This document shows positions 1 to 5,193 of a stretch of DNA of 5,193 nucleotides, piece after piece (the first letter of the stretch is position 1; each line of letters begins with the position of its first letter). Below the pieces are notes generated by a model. The model saw only the letters and a list, made by a program, of their open reading frames with translations, did not search any database and was not told the origin of the DNA. Both the position numbers and the translations under genes were made by a program. The DNA is taken from positions 1 through 5,193 of the forward strand of contig JAEYRQ010000379.1 in assembly GCA_023435545.1 (NCBI GenBank). The letters are read 5' to 3'. The stretch comes from Pseudomonadota bacterium. GTDB taxonomy: Bacteria; Pseudomonadota; Alphaproteobacteria; Rhizobiales; Tepidamorphaceae.

Positions 1-11
1 CAGGCATCCCG

Positions 12-43
12 ATCCCGGCTCTCCACTGCGTTCCGGCCGGGAT
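12..43. repeat. Small palindromic (REP-like) element at left edge
   Basis: The 8-base arms ATCCCGGC (12-19) and GCCGGGAT (36-43) are perfect reverse complements around a 16-nt centre. The wording, ATCCCGGCTCTCC followed by GGCCGGGATGA, resembles short dispersed intergenic palindromes that I recall from many alphaproteobacterial genomes. That resemblance comes from memory, not a search. It lies about 110 bp before the start codon of the hydrolase/OsmC gene, and the element may extend to the left of the window. It could also be the terminator hairpin of a gene off the left edge, although no T-run follows it. Confidence 0.5.
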
Positions 44-142
44 GACCAGGCGGGTGGTGCGTCGAATGGCGCGACCTGTCCGTGCGAGGTGTCCCCCGCC
101 GCCGGCCGCTGCCATACTGCCTTCAAGGTAGATCGAACAAGC

Positions 143-150
143 GGGAGGAG
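143..150 (+). promoter_or_regulatory. Ribosome binding site of the hydrolase/OsmC gene
   Basis: The purine run GGGAGGAG ends 3 nt before the ATG at 154, and its core AGGAG lies a few bases from the start. It selects this ATG over an in-frame GTG at 82, which has no comparable site and would add 24 residues with no resemblance to the family. Confidence 0.75.
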
Positions 151-153
151 GCG

Positions 154-1404
154 ATGGCGGGACAGAAGGTGACGTTTCCGGGAAGCCGCGGCGCGGCGCT
201 GGACGGGCGGCTCGATCTGCCGGCGGGCGACGTCCGCGCCTTCGCGCTGTTCGCGCACTGCTTCTCCTGCTCCAAGGAGATGCTGGCGACCTCGCGCATC
301 GCCACTGCGCTTGCCCGGCACGGCATCGCCGTGCTGCGCTTCGACTTCACCGGGCTCGGCTCGTCCGAGGGCGAGTTCGCCAACACCAACTTCTCCTCCA
401 ATGTCGAGGATCTGGTGCTGGCCGCCGACTATCTTCGCGAGCATTACGAGGCGCCGCGCCTGTTGATCGGCCACAGTCTCGGCGGGGCGGCGGTGCTGTC
501 TGCGGCAGGCTCGATCCCCGAAGCGGTCGCCGTCGTCACCATCGGCGCGCCGGCGTCGGCCGAGCACGTGCTGAAGAGCTTCGCGGCCGACATCGAGCGG
601 ATCGAGAGCGACGGCGAGGCCGAGGTCAGCCTCGCCGGCCGGCCGTTCACGATCCGCCGCCAGTTCCTCGACGACGTGCGCGGCCAGGCGCTGCCGGAGG
701 CGGTGCACCGGATGCGCAAGGCGCTGCTGGTGCTGCATTCGCCGACCGACGAGGTGGTCGGCATCGACAATGCCCGCCGCATCTACGAGGCGGCGATGCA
801 CCCGAAGGGGTTCATAGCGCTCGACGGGGCGAACCACCTGCTCACCGGCCGGGGCGATGCGGCATTCGCCGCCGACATCATCAGCGCCTGGGTTTCGCGA
901 TATCTGGGAGTCGGGCCGGCGGCGGAGGACGAGGCGGAAAGCGAGACCGGCGTCCTGGTGGCAGAGTCCGGCGAGGGCAAGTTCCAGCAGTTCGTCCATG
1001 CGGGGCCGCACCGGTTGCTGGCCGATGAGCCGAAGGCGGCCGGCGGCGATGAGACCGGGCCATCGCCCTACGACTTCCTGTCCATCGCGCTGGGCGCCTG
1101 CACCGCCATGACGCTCAGGATGTACGCGGACCGCAAGGGCATGGCGCTCGGCCGGGTCTCGGTCACGGTCGACCACGGCAAGGTGCACGCCGAGGACTGC
1201 GTCGAATGCATCGAGCGGGGACGCGCCGGCCGCATCGACCGCTTCCAGCGAAGGATCCGTGTCGACGGGCCGCTCGACGAGGAGGCGCGCGCCAAGGTGC
1301 TGGAGATCGCCAACAAATGCCCGGTCCACCGCACGCTGGAAGCCTCCTCGGTGGTGGTGACGCGGTTCGCCGACGGCGAGGGGGGTGGCGGATCGCAGGG
1401 CTGA
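154..1404 (+). CDS. Bifunctional alpha/beta hydrolase / OsmC family protein
   Basis: A 416-residue fusion. Residues 1-250 form an alpha/beta hydrolase: the motif HCFSCSKE at 35-42, typical of this subgroup near the oxyanion hole, the nucleophile elbow GHSLGG with Ser108, the probable acid Asp199 in SPTDE, and His228 in GANHLL. After an acidic linker (about 255-265), residues 266-405 form an OsmC-like domain. It has the peroxidatic Cys316 in GACTAMT and the partner Cys389 in NKCPVH, plus an additional DCVEC (Cys349/Cys352) pair seen in this subfamily. OsmC proteins reduce organic hydroperoxides using the two cysteines; the substrate of the hydrolase half is unknown. No signal peptide is seen, so it is probably cytosolic. 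This domain order and length are a known family architecture, not a new fusion. The start is set by the RBS at 143-150. The C-terminus is a Gly-rich tail, GGGGSQG. It stands alone on its strand and converges on the cold-shock gene. Confidence 0.93.
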   Translation: MAGQKVTFPGSRGAALDGRLDLPAGDVRAFALFAHCFSCSKEMLATSRIATALARHGIAVLRFDFTGLGSSEGEFANTNFSSNVEDLVLAADYLREHYEAPRLLIGHSLGGAAVLSAAGSIPEAVAVVTIGAPASAEHVLKSFAADIERIESDGEAEVSLAGRPFTIRRQFLDDVRGQALPEAVHRMRKALLVLHSPTDEVVGIDNARRIYEAAMHPKGFIALDGANHLLTGRGDAAFAADIISAWVSRYLGVGPAAEDEAESETGVLVAESGEGKFQQFVHAGPHRLLADEPKAAGGDETGPSPYDFLSIALGACTAMTLRMYADRKGMALGRVSVTVDHGKVHAEDCVECIERGRAGRIDRFQRRIRVDGPLDEEARAKVLEIANKCPVHRTLEASSVVVTRFADGEGGGGSQG

Positions 1405-1478
1405 ACTTGCGGGGCAGTCTGCATACCGGCCAGAGTGCCGCCGGCGGCGGGATCGCACCGCCCTTCCCACGCCAATGT

Positions 1479-1587
1479 CGTACGCCCCGGACTTGATCCG
1501 GGGCCCAGCGGCGGGTGCGAAGGTAACATTCGTTGGAGATGCGGCTCCGTCGGCTGGGTCCCGGATCAAGTCCGGGACGTGCGCGTA
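1479..1587. repeat. Inverted pair of REP-like hairpin repeats
   Basis: Two copies of a roughly 33-base element face each other, separated by about 40 bp. The left copy (about 1479-1511) centres on the hairpin GCCCCGGA (1484-1491), loop CTTGA, TCCGGGGC (1497-1504). The right copy (about 1551-1587) reads as its reverse complement and centres on GTCCCGGA (1558-1565), loop TCAAG, TCCGGGAC (1571-1578). Both stems are perfect 8-mers, and the flanks CCCAGC / GCTGGG also match between copies. Thus each copy folds alone and the two can pair with each other, as in bacterial REP/BIME arrangements. It could help terminate or stabilise the mRNA of the hydrolase/OsmC gene, but no T-run follows. Family membership is inferred from memory of similar alphaproteobacterial repeats. 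Confidence 0.75.
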
Positions 1588-1650
1588 GGGTGTAATGGCG
1601 GCTGGTGCAAACGCTTCACCGGCGAGCGGGCGCCGATACATGCCCCCCGA

Positions 1651-1702
1651 AAACGCAAAAGACCCGGCCCGCCGCCCGTCCGGACGGCGCTGCCGGGTCT
1701 TT
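1651..1702 (-). terminator. Intrinsic terminator of the cold-shock gene
   Basis: The arms AAAGACCCGGC (1658-1668) and GCCGGGTCTTT (1692-1702) are perfect 11-base reverse complements, with a GC-rich inner part that includes the palindrome CCGTCCGGACGG (1676-1687). Read on the minus strand, the hairpin ends in TCTTTTGCGTTTT, a fair U-rich tail. It begins about 37 bp past the cold-shock stop codon. On the plus strand it is followed only by CGAAG, so it fits the minus-strand gene better, though it might also catch plus-strand read-through. Confidence 0.85.
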
Positions 1703-1739
1703 CGAAGTGATGCTGCCCGACGGATGCCGGGCGGGCGCG

Positions 1740-1949
1740 TCAGAGGGCGCGCAGATTCGAGGCTGCGGACTTGCCGCTGCGGCGATCGATCGCCACCTCG
1801 AACGACACCTTCTGGCCCTCGACCAGCGGCTGCATGCCGGCAGCCTCCAGCGCGGTGGCGTGCACGAACACGTCCTTGCCGCCGCCATCGGGCTGGATGA
1901 AGCCGTAGCCCTTCTGGGTGTTGTAGAATTTCACGGTTCCTGTCGGCAT
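1740..1949 (-). CDS. cspA: Cold-shock protein, CspA family
   Basis: A 69-residue protein made of a single cold-shock (OB-fold) domain, the usual full length for the family. The RNA-binding motifs are intact: RNP1 as KGYGFIQ at residues 13-19 and RNP2 as VFVH at 27-30. The family's common VKWFN is VKFYN here, a variant I associate with alphaproteobacteria. Such proteins bind single-stranded RNA and DNA in the cytoplasm, melt RNA structure and act as antiterminators or RNA chaperones; not all members are cold-induced. The start ATG (1947-1949) is preceded by AAGGAGA (plus-strand 1955-1961) at good spacing. The same frame stays open for 142 codons upstream, but that part is Arg/Pro-rich and lies in the promoter/leader region, so I exclude it. 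A strong terminator follows. The symbol is at family level; which csp paralogue this is cannot be told. Confidence 0.95.
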   Translation of the reverse strand: MPTGTVKFYNTQKGYGFIQPDGGGKDVFVHATALEAAGMQPLVEGQKVSFEVAIDRRSGKSAASNLRAL

Positions 1950-2079
1950 TGCGATCTCCTTCGAAAACGCAAGATCACGGGTGCACGCCCATCGCACAGC
2001 CCAACCATCCGAAGTCAGCGTTGTCTTGGGATCCGCCCCTTGGAAGGGCAGCCGGCAAGCCAGGCCAAGTATTCGAACT
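1950..2079 (-). promoter_or_regulatory. Probable long 5' leader of the cold-shock mRNA
   Basis: If the promoter at 2086-2114 is used, the transcript has a leader of about 130 nt before the cold-shock ATG. CspA-type genes of other bacteria have long structured leaders that control translation by temperature. Here, on the minus strand, GATCT (plus 1972-1976) can pair with AGATC (plus 1953-1957), placing most of the Shine-Dalgarno sequence in a 14-nt loop. A short CCCTT/AAGGG self-complementary stretch lies at 2037-2048. These stems are small and only suggestive. Confidence 0.35.
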
Positions 2080-2085
2080 GCGGGA

Positions 2086-2114
2086 AATTTACAACGCGTC
2101 CCCAGAATTGGCAA
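2086..2114 (-). promoter_or_regulatory. Candidate sigma-70 promoter for the cold-shock gene
   Basis: On the minus strand, a -35 hexamer TTGCCA (plus 2109-2114, 5 of 6 to TTGACA) and a -10 hexamer TAAATT (plus 2086-2091, 4 of 6 to TATAAT) are separated by exactly 17 bp. The surrounding stretch 2081-2140 is clearly more AT-rich than the rest of the window, as expected of a promoter region between divergent genes. The start of transcription would lie near 2079. I see no equally good plus-strand promoter for the divergent hydrolase gene. Confidence 0.45.
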
Positions 2115-2215
2115 TTTCCAAGATTGACCGAAAATTGGGCCGATGCGCCGGAGCCTGTGATATCGGACGTGCCCCGCTCCGCGAGGGTTGACCCGGAGCC
2201 GGCGTATCCGCCTCA

Positions 2216-3397
2216 ATGACTGGTCGGCCCGCGGGGAACGTCCTTCGCCGGTCGGCCGCCGGGGGCGAACTCCGGGACGGCAGGCGGTCGGGGGGCGAGT
2301 TGAAGGGGCGTGCATCAATCTTCGCCGGGGCTGGCCGGCGACTCGCCTGGACGTGGCGGGCAGCGACGCCGACAATTCCGGCGGCAGCGTTCGGCGTATT
2401 TGCCGCAGCCGCCGCGGCCGAATCGATCGACCGGGGGGATCCCTCGATCCTGCGGACGCCGATGCCGCCGGCGACGGGACCGGTCAACCCGCTGGTGCGC
2501 GCCGTCGGCGAGGTGCCGCTGGTCATCGGCGCCGGGCTGGATCTTCATGCCCTGCGCATCCGGGTGCCGGAGGCGATGGCGCTCGATCCGTCAGCAGCGC
2601 GCGCCGGCCTCGCCGCCGGCCAGCGCGCCCGCAACGCCATCACCTGGATCGGGCACGCCAGCCTGCTGGTGCGGGTCGGCGGCATCAACGTCCTGACCGA
2701 CCCGGTGTTCTCGCCGCGCCCGTTCAGCAATGTGCTGGGGCCCCGCCGGCTGGTGCCGCTGCCGATCGACGTGGAGGATCTTCCGGACATTGCGGCGATC
2801 GTCATAAGCCATGCCGACTACGACCACCTCGATCTGCCCAGCCTGCGGCGGCTCGCCGCGCGCTTTCCCCGCGCGGTGGTGGTGCTGCCGCCCCGCAATG
2901 GCGACCTGGCGCGCCGGGCGGGATTCGCCGACGTCCGCGAACTCGCCTGGTACGAGACGACCCGGGTCGGCGGGCTGACAATAGAGGGGCTTCCGGCGCT
3001 GCACGACAGCCGCAGGGAGCCGGGCAATCCGCGCCGGCGCGGCTGGTCCGGCTTCGGGCTGGAGGCCGGCGGGCGCCGCGTCTTCTTCGCCGGCGATACC
3101 GGCTACGGCGACACCTTCGCCGAGATCCGCCGGCTGAGCGGCCGCTTCGATATCGCGCTCGTTCCGATCGGCGCCTATGAGCCGCGCGCCGTGGTGCGCG
3201 ACGTGCACGCCGATCCTGAGGAGGCCGCCCGCATCGCCCGCGATGTCGGCGCGCGGCTGGCGATCGGCATGCACTGGGGAACGTTCGGACTCGAGCCGAC
3301 GCCACCATCGCCGGCGCGCGACCGGTTTCGCGCCGCCGGCGGCAGCGGCCTGACCACGCGCACGCTCAAGATCGGCGAGACCCTGATCCTGAGGTGA
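2216..3397 (+). CDS. MBL-fold metal-dependent hydrolase (COG2220, UlaG/NAPE-PLD-like)
   Basis: 393 residues from the first ATG. The metallo-beta-lactamase core begins near residue 140 with WIGHASLLV (His147) and NVLTDPVFS (Asp162). Metal-site residues are visible at His199, Asp203 and His204 (HADYDH), His263 (LHDS), Asp294 (AGDTGYGD) and His353 (GMHWGTF); His331 lies in the family motif VHADPEEA. Spacings of 31 and 59 residues between the last three ligands equal those I recall for NAPE-PLD (His253, Asp284, His343). The second His of HxHxDH is Asp201 here. Relatives cleave phosphodiester or lactone bonds; the substrate cannot be named. The start is uncertain. ATG 2216 has no close SD, and the first 82 codons are Arg/Ala/Gly-rich with visibly less G/C at third positions than later ones. 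Alternatives are TTG 2300, which would leave a signal-peptide-like stretch (RRLAWTW to AAAAAAES), and ATG 2462 (311 residues). It diverges from the cold-shock gene. Confidence 0.85.
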   Translation: MTGRPAGNVLRRSAAGGELRDGRRSGGELKGRASIFAGAGRRLAWTWRAATPTIPAAAFGVFAAAAAAESIDRGDPSILRTPMPPATGPVNPLVRAVGEVPLVIGAGLDLHALRIRVPEAMALDPSAARAGLAAGQRARNAITWIGHASLLVRVGGINVLTDPVFSPRPFSNVLGPRRLVPLPIDVEDLPDIAAIVISHADYDHLDLPSLRRLAARFPRAVVVLPPRNGDLARRAGFADVRELAWYETTRVGGLTIEGLPALHDSRREPGNPRRRGWSGFGLEAGGRRVFFAGDTGYGDTFAEIRRLSGRFDIALVPIGAYEPRAVVRDVHADPEEAARIARDVGARLAIGMHWGTFGLEPTPPSPARDRFRAAGGSGLTTRTLKIGETLILR

Positions 3398-3421
3398 GGC
3401 GGCGGTCCCTGTGCCGCTGCC
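3398..3421 (+). terminator. Possible hairpin directly after the hydrolase stop codon
   Basis: GGCGGCGG (3398-3405) can pair with CCGCTGCC (3414-3421) over 8 bp with one G-U pair and an 8-nt loop, starting at the base after the TGA. No T-run follows, so it may weaken transcription or protect the mRNA end rather than terminate strongly. In DNA this GC-rich, such stems also arise by chance. Confidence 0.3.
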
Positions 3422-3533
3422 GTCGAGCCATCCACCCACCTTACGGAGATTTAATGCCCCCGACAGGCGGCCGTAATAAGCCGCGTCCCATATTGGACCT
3501 CGAAGCGGGAGACGACCCGCGAGAGGACGATAC

Positions 3534-3539
3534 GAGGAG
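3534..3539 (+). promoter_or_regulatory. Ribosome binding site selecting the degP ATG
   Basis: GAGGAG ends 9 nt before ATG 3549. An in-frame TTG at 3543 is only 3 nt away from it, too close for normal initiation, so ATG 3549 is the preferred start. Confidence 0.75.
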
Positions 3540-3548
3540 CATTTGCCT

Positions 3549-5099
3549 ATGTCGGGTCACAGCACCCCAACTCCCGCCCGGCGCCTGCGCTCGGCCCTGC
3601 TCGGCGGCGCGGCCGCGCTGGCGATTGTCGGCGCCGCCGCCGGAACGAGCATTCTGACCACGCCTGTCGTCGCCACCGCGCAGGACATCTCGGCGCGGGT
3701 CCAGACCGCCACCCCATTCGATTTCGCCGACCTCGTCGAGACCGTCAGCCCGGCTGTGGTCAGCGTCGAGATCGAGCGTCCGAGTTCAGCGGCCGCCGTC
3801 GCCCGCCGGGGCTCCCCCGACATGCCGCAGATGCCGGGCCTCGAGGACCTTCCCGAGGATCACCCGATGCGCCGCTTCTTCCGCGAGTTCGAGGAGCGCT
3901 TCGGCGAGAACCGCAGCGATCGCGGCGGCGAGCAGCGCAGCCAGCCGCGCCGCGGCCCCGGCATGATGGGCCAGGGCTCGGGCTTCATCATCTCCGAGGA
4001 CGGCTATGTGGTGACCAACAACCACGTCACCAGCGGCGCCGGGAAGATCACCGTCAAGTCGACGGACGGCAAGTCCTACGAGGCGACGATGATCGGCTCG
4101 GACTCCCGCACCGACCTGGCGCTCCTGAAGATCGAGGCGGACGAGCCGCTGCCCTTCGTCTCGTTCGCCGGTGACCGTCCGCGCGTCGGCCAGTGGGTCG
4201 TCGCGGTCGGCAATCCCTTCGGCCTCGGCGGCACCGTGACCGCCGGCATCGTCTCGGCCGACGGCCGCGACATCGGCGCCGGCCCCTATGACGACTTCCT
4301 GCAGATCGACGCGCCGGTCAACCGCGGCAATTCGGGCGGCCCGACCTTCAACATCCACGGCGAGGTCATTGGCGTGAACACCGCCATCTTCTCGCCGTCG
4401 GGCGGCAATGTCGGCATCGCCTTCGCCATTCCCGCCTCGGTCGCGGTTCCCGTGATCGAGCAGCTCAAGGAGCACGGCACGGTCAGCCGTGGCTGGCTCG
4501 GCGTGCAGATCCAGCCTGTGACCGAGGACATCGCCGACAGCCTTGGCCTCGACGAGCCCTCCGGCGCGATCGTCGCCTCGACGCTCGACAGCGGCCCCGC
4601 GGGTGCCGCCGGCATCGTCTCCGGCGACGTCATCCTGTCGGTCAACGGACAGCCGGTGGAGGACGCCCGCGACCTCGCCCGCAAGATCGGCAACCTGAAG
4701 CCCGACGTTAAGGCGGAGCTCGGCATCTGGCGCGACGGCGACCTGCAGACGATCTCCGTCGATCTGGCCACGCAGCCGAGCGATCCGCAGCGCGTGGCCT
4801 CGGCCCCGGCGATCGAACCGGACGCGCTTGCGAAGTTCGGCCTGGCGGTTGCACCCGCCGATGACGACAACGGCGTCGGCGTGCGCATCATCGAGGTCGA
4901 GCCCGACAGCGAGGCGGCGCGCAAGGGCCTCCAGGCCGGCGACGTGATCGTCGCGGCCGGCGGCGCCGACATCGATGCGCCCGGCGATCTGACCGAGGCG
5001 GTCCGCAACGCCGAGGAAAAGGGCCGCAAGGCGGTCCTGTTCCGGGTCCGCTCCGGCGACAACGAGCGCTTCGTCGCGCTCGCCATGCCGAAGGCCTGA
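3549..5099 (+). CDS. degP: DegP/HtrA-type periplasmic serine endoprotease (Do family)
   Basis: 516 residues. The N-terminus has a basic stretch (RRLRS) and a hydrophobic segment (about 16-40), then VATA-QDIS with likely signal peptidase cleavage after Ala44, so the enzyme acts in the periplasm. The trypsin-like domain spans about 57-305 with a complete triad: His159 in TNNHV, Asp189 in RTDLALL and Ser262 in GNSGGP. Between about 80 and 140 lies a charged, Arg/Gly/Pro-rich insert that corresponds to the flexible LA-loop region of DegP. PDZ1 covers about 315-405 (GWLGVQIQPV, SGDVILSVNG) and PDZ2 about 427-512 (GLQAGDVIVAAGG). Two PDZ domains separate it from one-PDZ DegS-like proteins. Members degrade misfolded envelope proteins and act as chaperones after forming cages. 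The start follows GAGGAG at 3534-3539. The gene lies 151 bp after the hydrolase and probably has its own promoter, but I could not identify one. MucD or DegQ are alternative names for the same architecture. Confidence 0.96.
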   Translation: MSGHSTPTPARRLRSALLGGAAALAIVGAAAGTSILTTPVVATAQDISARVQTATPFDFADLVETVSPAVVSVEIERPSSAAAVARRGSPDMPQMPGLEDLPEDHPMRRFFREFEERFGENRSDRGGEQRSQPRRGPGMMGQGSGFIISEDGYVVTNNHVTSGAGKITVKSTDGKSYEATMIGSDSRTDLALLKIEADEPLPFVSFAGDRPRVGQWVVAVGNPFGLGGTVTAGIVSADGRDIGAGPYDDFLQIDAPVNRGNSGGPTFNIHGEVIGVNTAIFSPSGGNVGIAFAIPASVAVPVIEQLKEHGTVSRGWLGVQIQPVTEDIADSLGLDEPSGAIVASTLDSGPAGAAGIVSGDVILSVNGQPVEDARDLARKIGNLKPDVKAELGIWRDGDLQTISVDLATQPSDPQRVASAPAIEPDALAKFGLAVAPADDDNGVGVRIIEVEPDSEAARKGLQAGDVIVAAGGADIDAPGDLTEAVRNAEEKGRKAVLFRVRSGDNERFVALAMPKA

Positions 5100-5120
5100 C
5101 ACGGGCCGTGGCACAAGGAA

Positions 5121-5167
5121 ACGGGACGGTGCGGTCTCCTCTCGCCCCCGCCGCTCAACTGTCCCGT
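5121..5167 (+). other. Weak inverted repeat downstream of degP
   Basis: ACGGGACGGT (5121-5130) can pair with ACTGTCCCGT (5158-5167) over 10 bp including one G-U pair, with a 27-nt loop. It could form part of the 3' end structure of the degP mRNA together with the hairpin that follows. Confidence 0.3.
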
Positions 5168-5170
5168 GCG

Positions 5171-5193
5171 GCAGGCTGGCACGTCCAGCCTGC
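5171..5193 (+). terminator. Perfect hairpin at the right edge, possible degP terminator
   Basis: GCAGGCTGG (5171-5179) and CCAGCCTGC (5185-5193) are perfect 9-base complements around the loop CACGT. It lies 71 bp after the degP stop. The window ends at the last stem base, so a T-run, or a longer stem, cannot be seen. It could equally be a repeat or a protein-binding dyad. Confidence 0.5.

Larger units (their letters stand above)
1405..1739. other. Convergent intergenic region with repeats and terminator, no gene
   Basis: This 335-bp gap separates two convergent genes. Reading frames here are short, rich in Arg/Pro/Gly and unlike any protein family I recognise. The identifiable content is the inverted pair of hairpin repeats at 1479-1587 and the intrinsic terminator at 1657-1702. 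A 12-base perfect palindrome, GCCGCCGGCGGC, lies at 1437-1448. It is probably just GC-rich sequence, although it lies shortly after the stop of the hydrolase/OsmC gene. Confidence 0.7.

Noticed and set aside
154..1404. The hydrolase-OsmC fusion as a novel domain combination
   Set aside because: This order, length and the motifs HCFSCSKE, GACTAMT and NKCPVH match a known bifunctional alpha/beta hydrolase/OsmC family, so it is not new.
1605..2219. A 204-codon plus-strand frame crossing the terminator and the cold-shock gene
   Set aside because: It overlaps the intrinsic terminator and is antisense to the cold-shock gene; its translation shows no known motif.
1740..2375. A 211-codon minus-strand frame ending in the cold-shock domain, as if a large N-terminal domain were fused to it
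   Set aside because: The upstream 142 codons are Arg/Pro-rich, match no domain I know, cover the AT-richer promoter/leader stretch, and the internal ATG at 1949 has a strong SD and gives the normal 69-residue family length.
2591..3439. A 282-codon minus-strand frame antisense to the hydrolase, and a 330-codon plus-strand frame at 2188-3180
   Set aside because: Both are low-complexity Arg/Ala/Gly/Pro translations that overlap the recognisable metallo-hydrolase frame; they are compositional shadows.
3487..3496. CCCATATTGG upstream of degP, resembling a heat-shock sigma-32 -10 element
   Set aside because: No CTTG-like -35 element lies at a suitable distance upstream, so a half-site alone does not support a heat-shock promoter.
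3786..5114. A 442-codon minus-strand frame antisense to degP
   Set aside because: It is a mirror of a GC-rich coding sequence with strong third-position bias. Its translation is Ala/Gly/Arg/Asp-rich with no family motifs, and the sense strand encodes an unmistakable DegP.

Overview
The window looks like ordinary chromosomal DNA from a GC-rich alphaproteobacterium, most likely of the Hyphomicrobiales (Rhizobiales) or a close relative. Three things suggest this: the strong G/C preference at third codon positions, the 69-residue cold-shock protein with the alphaproteobacterial-style [14 protein letters not shown] start, and dispersed CCGGACTTGATCCGG-type hairpin repeats of a kind I remember as common between genes in this class. 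No genus is claimed.

Layout, left to right: (1) positions 1-153 are non-coding, with a small palindromic repeat near the left edge and a good ribosome binding site at the end. (2) 154-1404 (+) encodes a two-domain protein, an N-terminal alpha/beta hydrolase fused to a C-terminal OsmC-like thiol peroxidase domain. (3) 1405-1739 is a convergent intergenic region with a pair of inverted hairpin repeats and a strong intrinsic terminator for the gene on the other strand. (4) 1740-1949 (-) encodes a CspA-family cold-shock protein; a candidate sigma-70 promoter at 2086-2114 would give it a 5' leader of about 130 nt. (5) 2216-3397 (+) encodes a metallo-beta-lactamase-fold hydrolase of the UlaG / NAPE-PLD-like group (COG2220); its start is uncertain and it has an unusual HxDxDH metal motif. 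(6) 3549-5099 (+) encodes a DegP/HtrA-type periplasmic serine protease with signal peptide, complete catalytic triad and two PDZ domains. The window ends inside or just at a perfect hairpin (5171-5193) that may be the degP terminator.

The genes do not form an operon: orientations are +, -, +, + and the gaps are 335, 266 and 151 bp. A loose stress theme (OsmC peroxidase domain, cold-shock RNA chaperone, envelope protease) is visible, but nothing shows that they are regulated together. I found no mobile element, CRISPR array, tRNA/rRNA or toxin-antitoxin pair, and no convincing undescribed system. The points most worth a second look are the His-to-Asp change in the metal site of the hydrolase, the base-paired covariation between the two hairpin repeats, and a small SD-preceded reading frame that runs out of frame into the start of degP.
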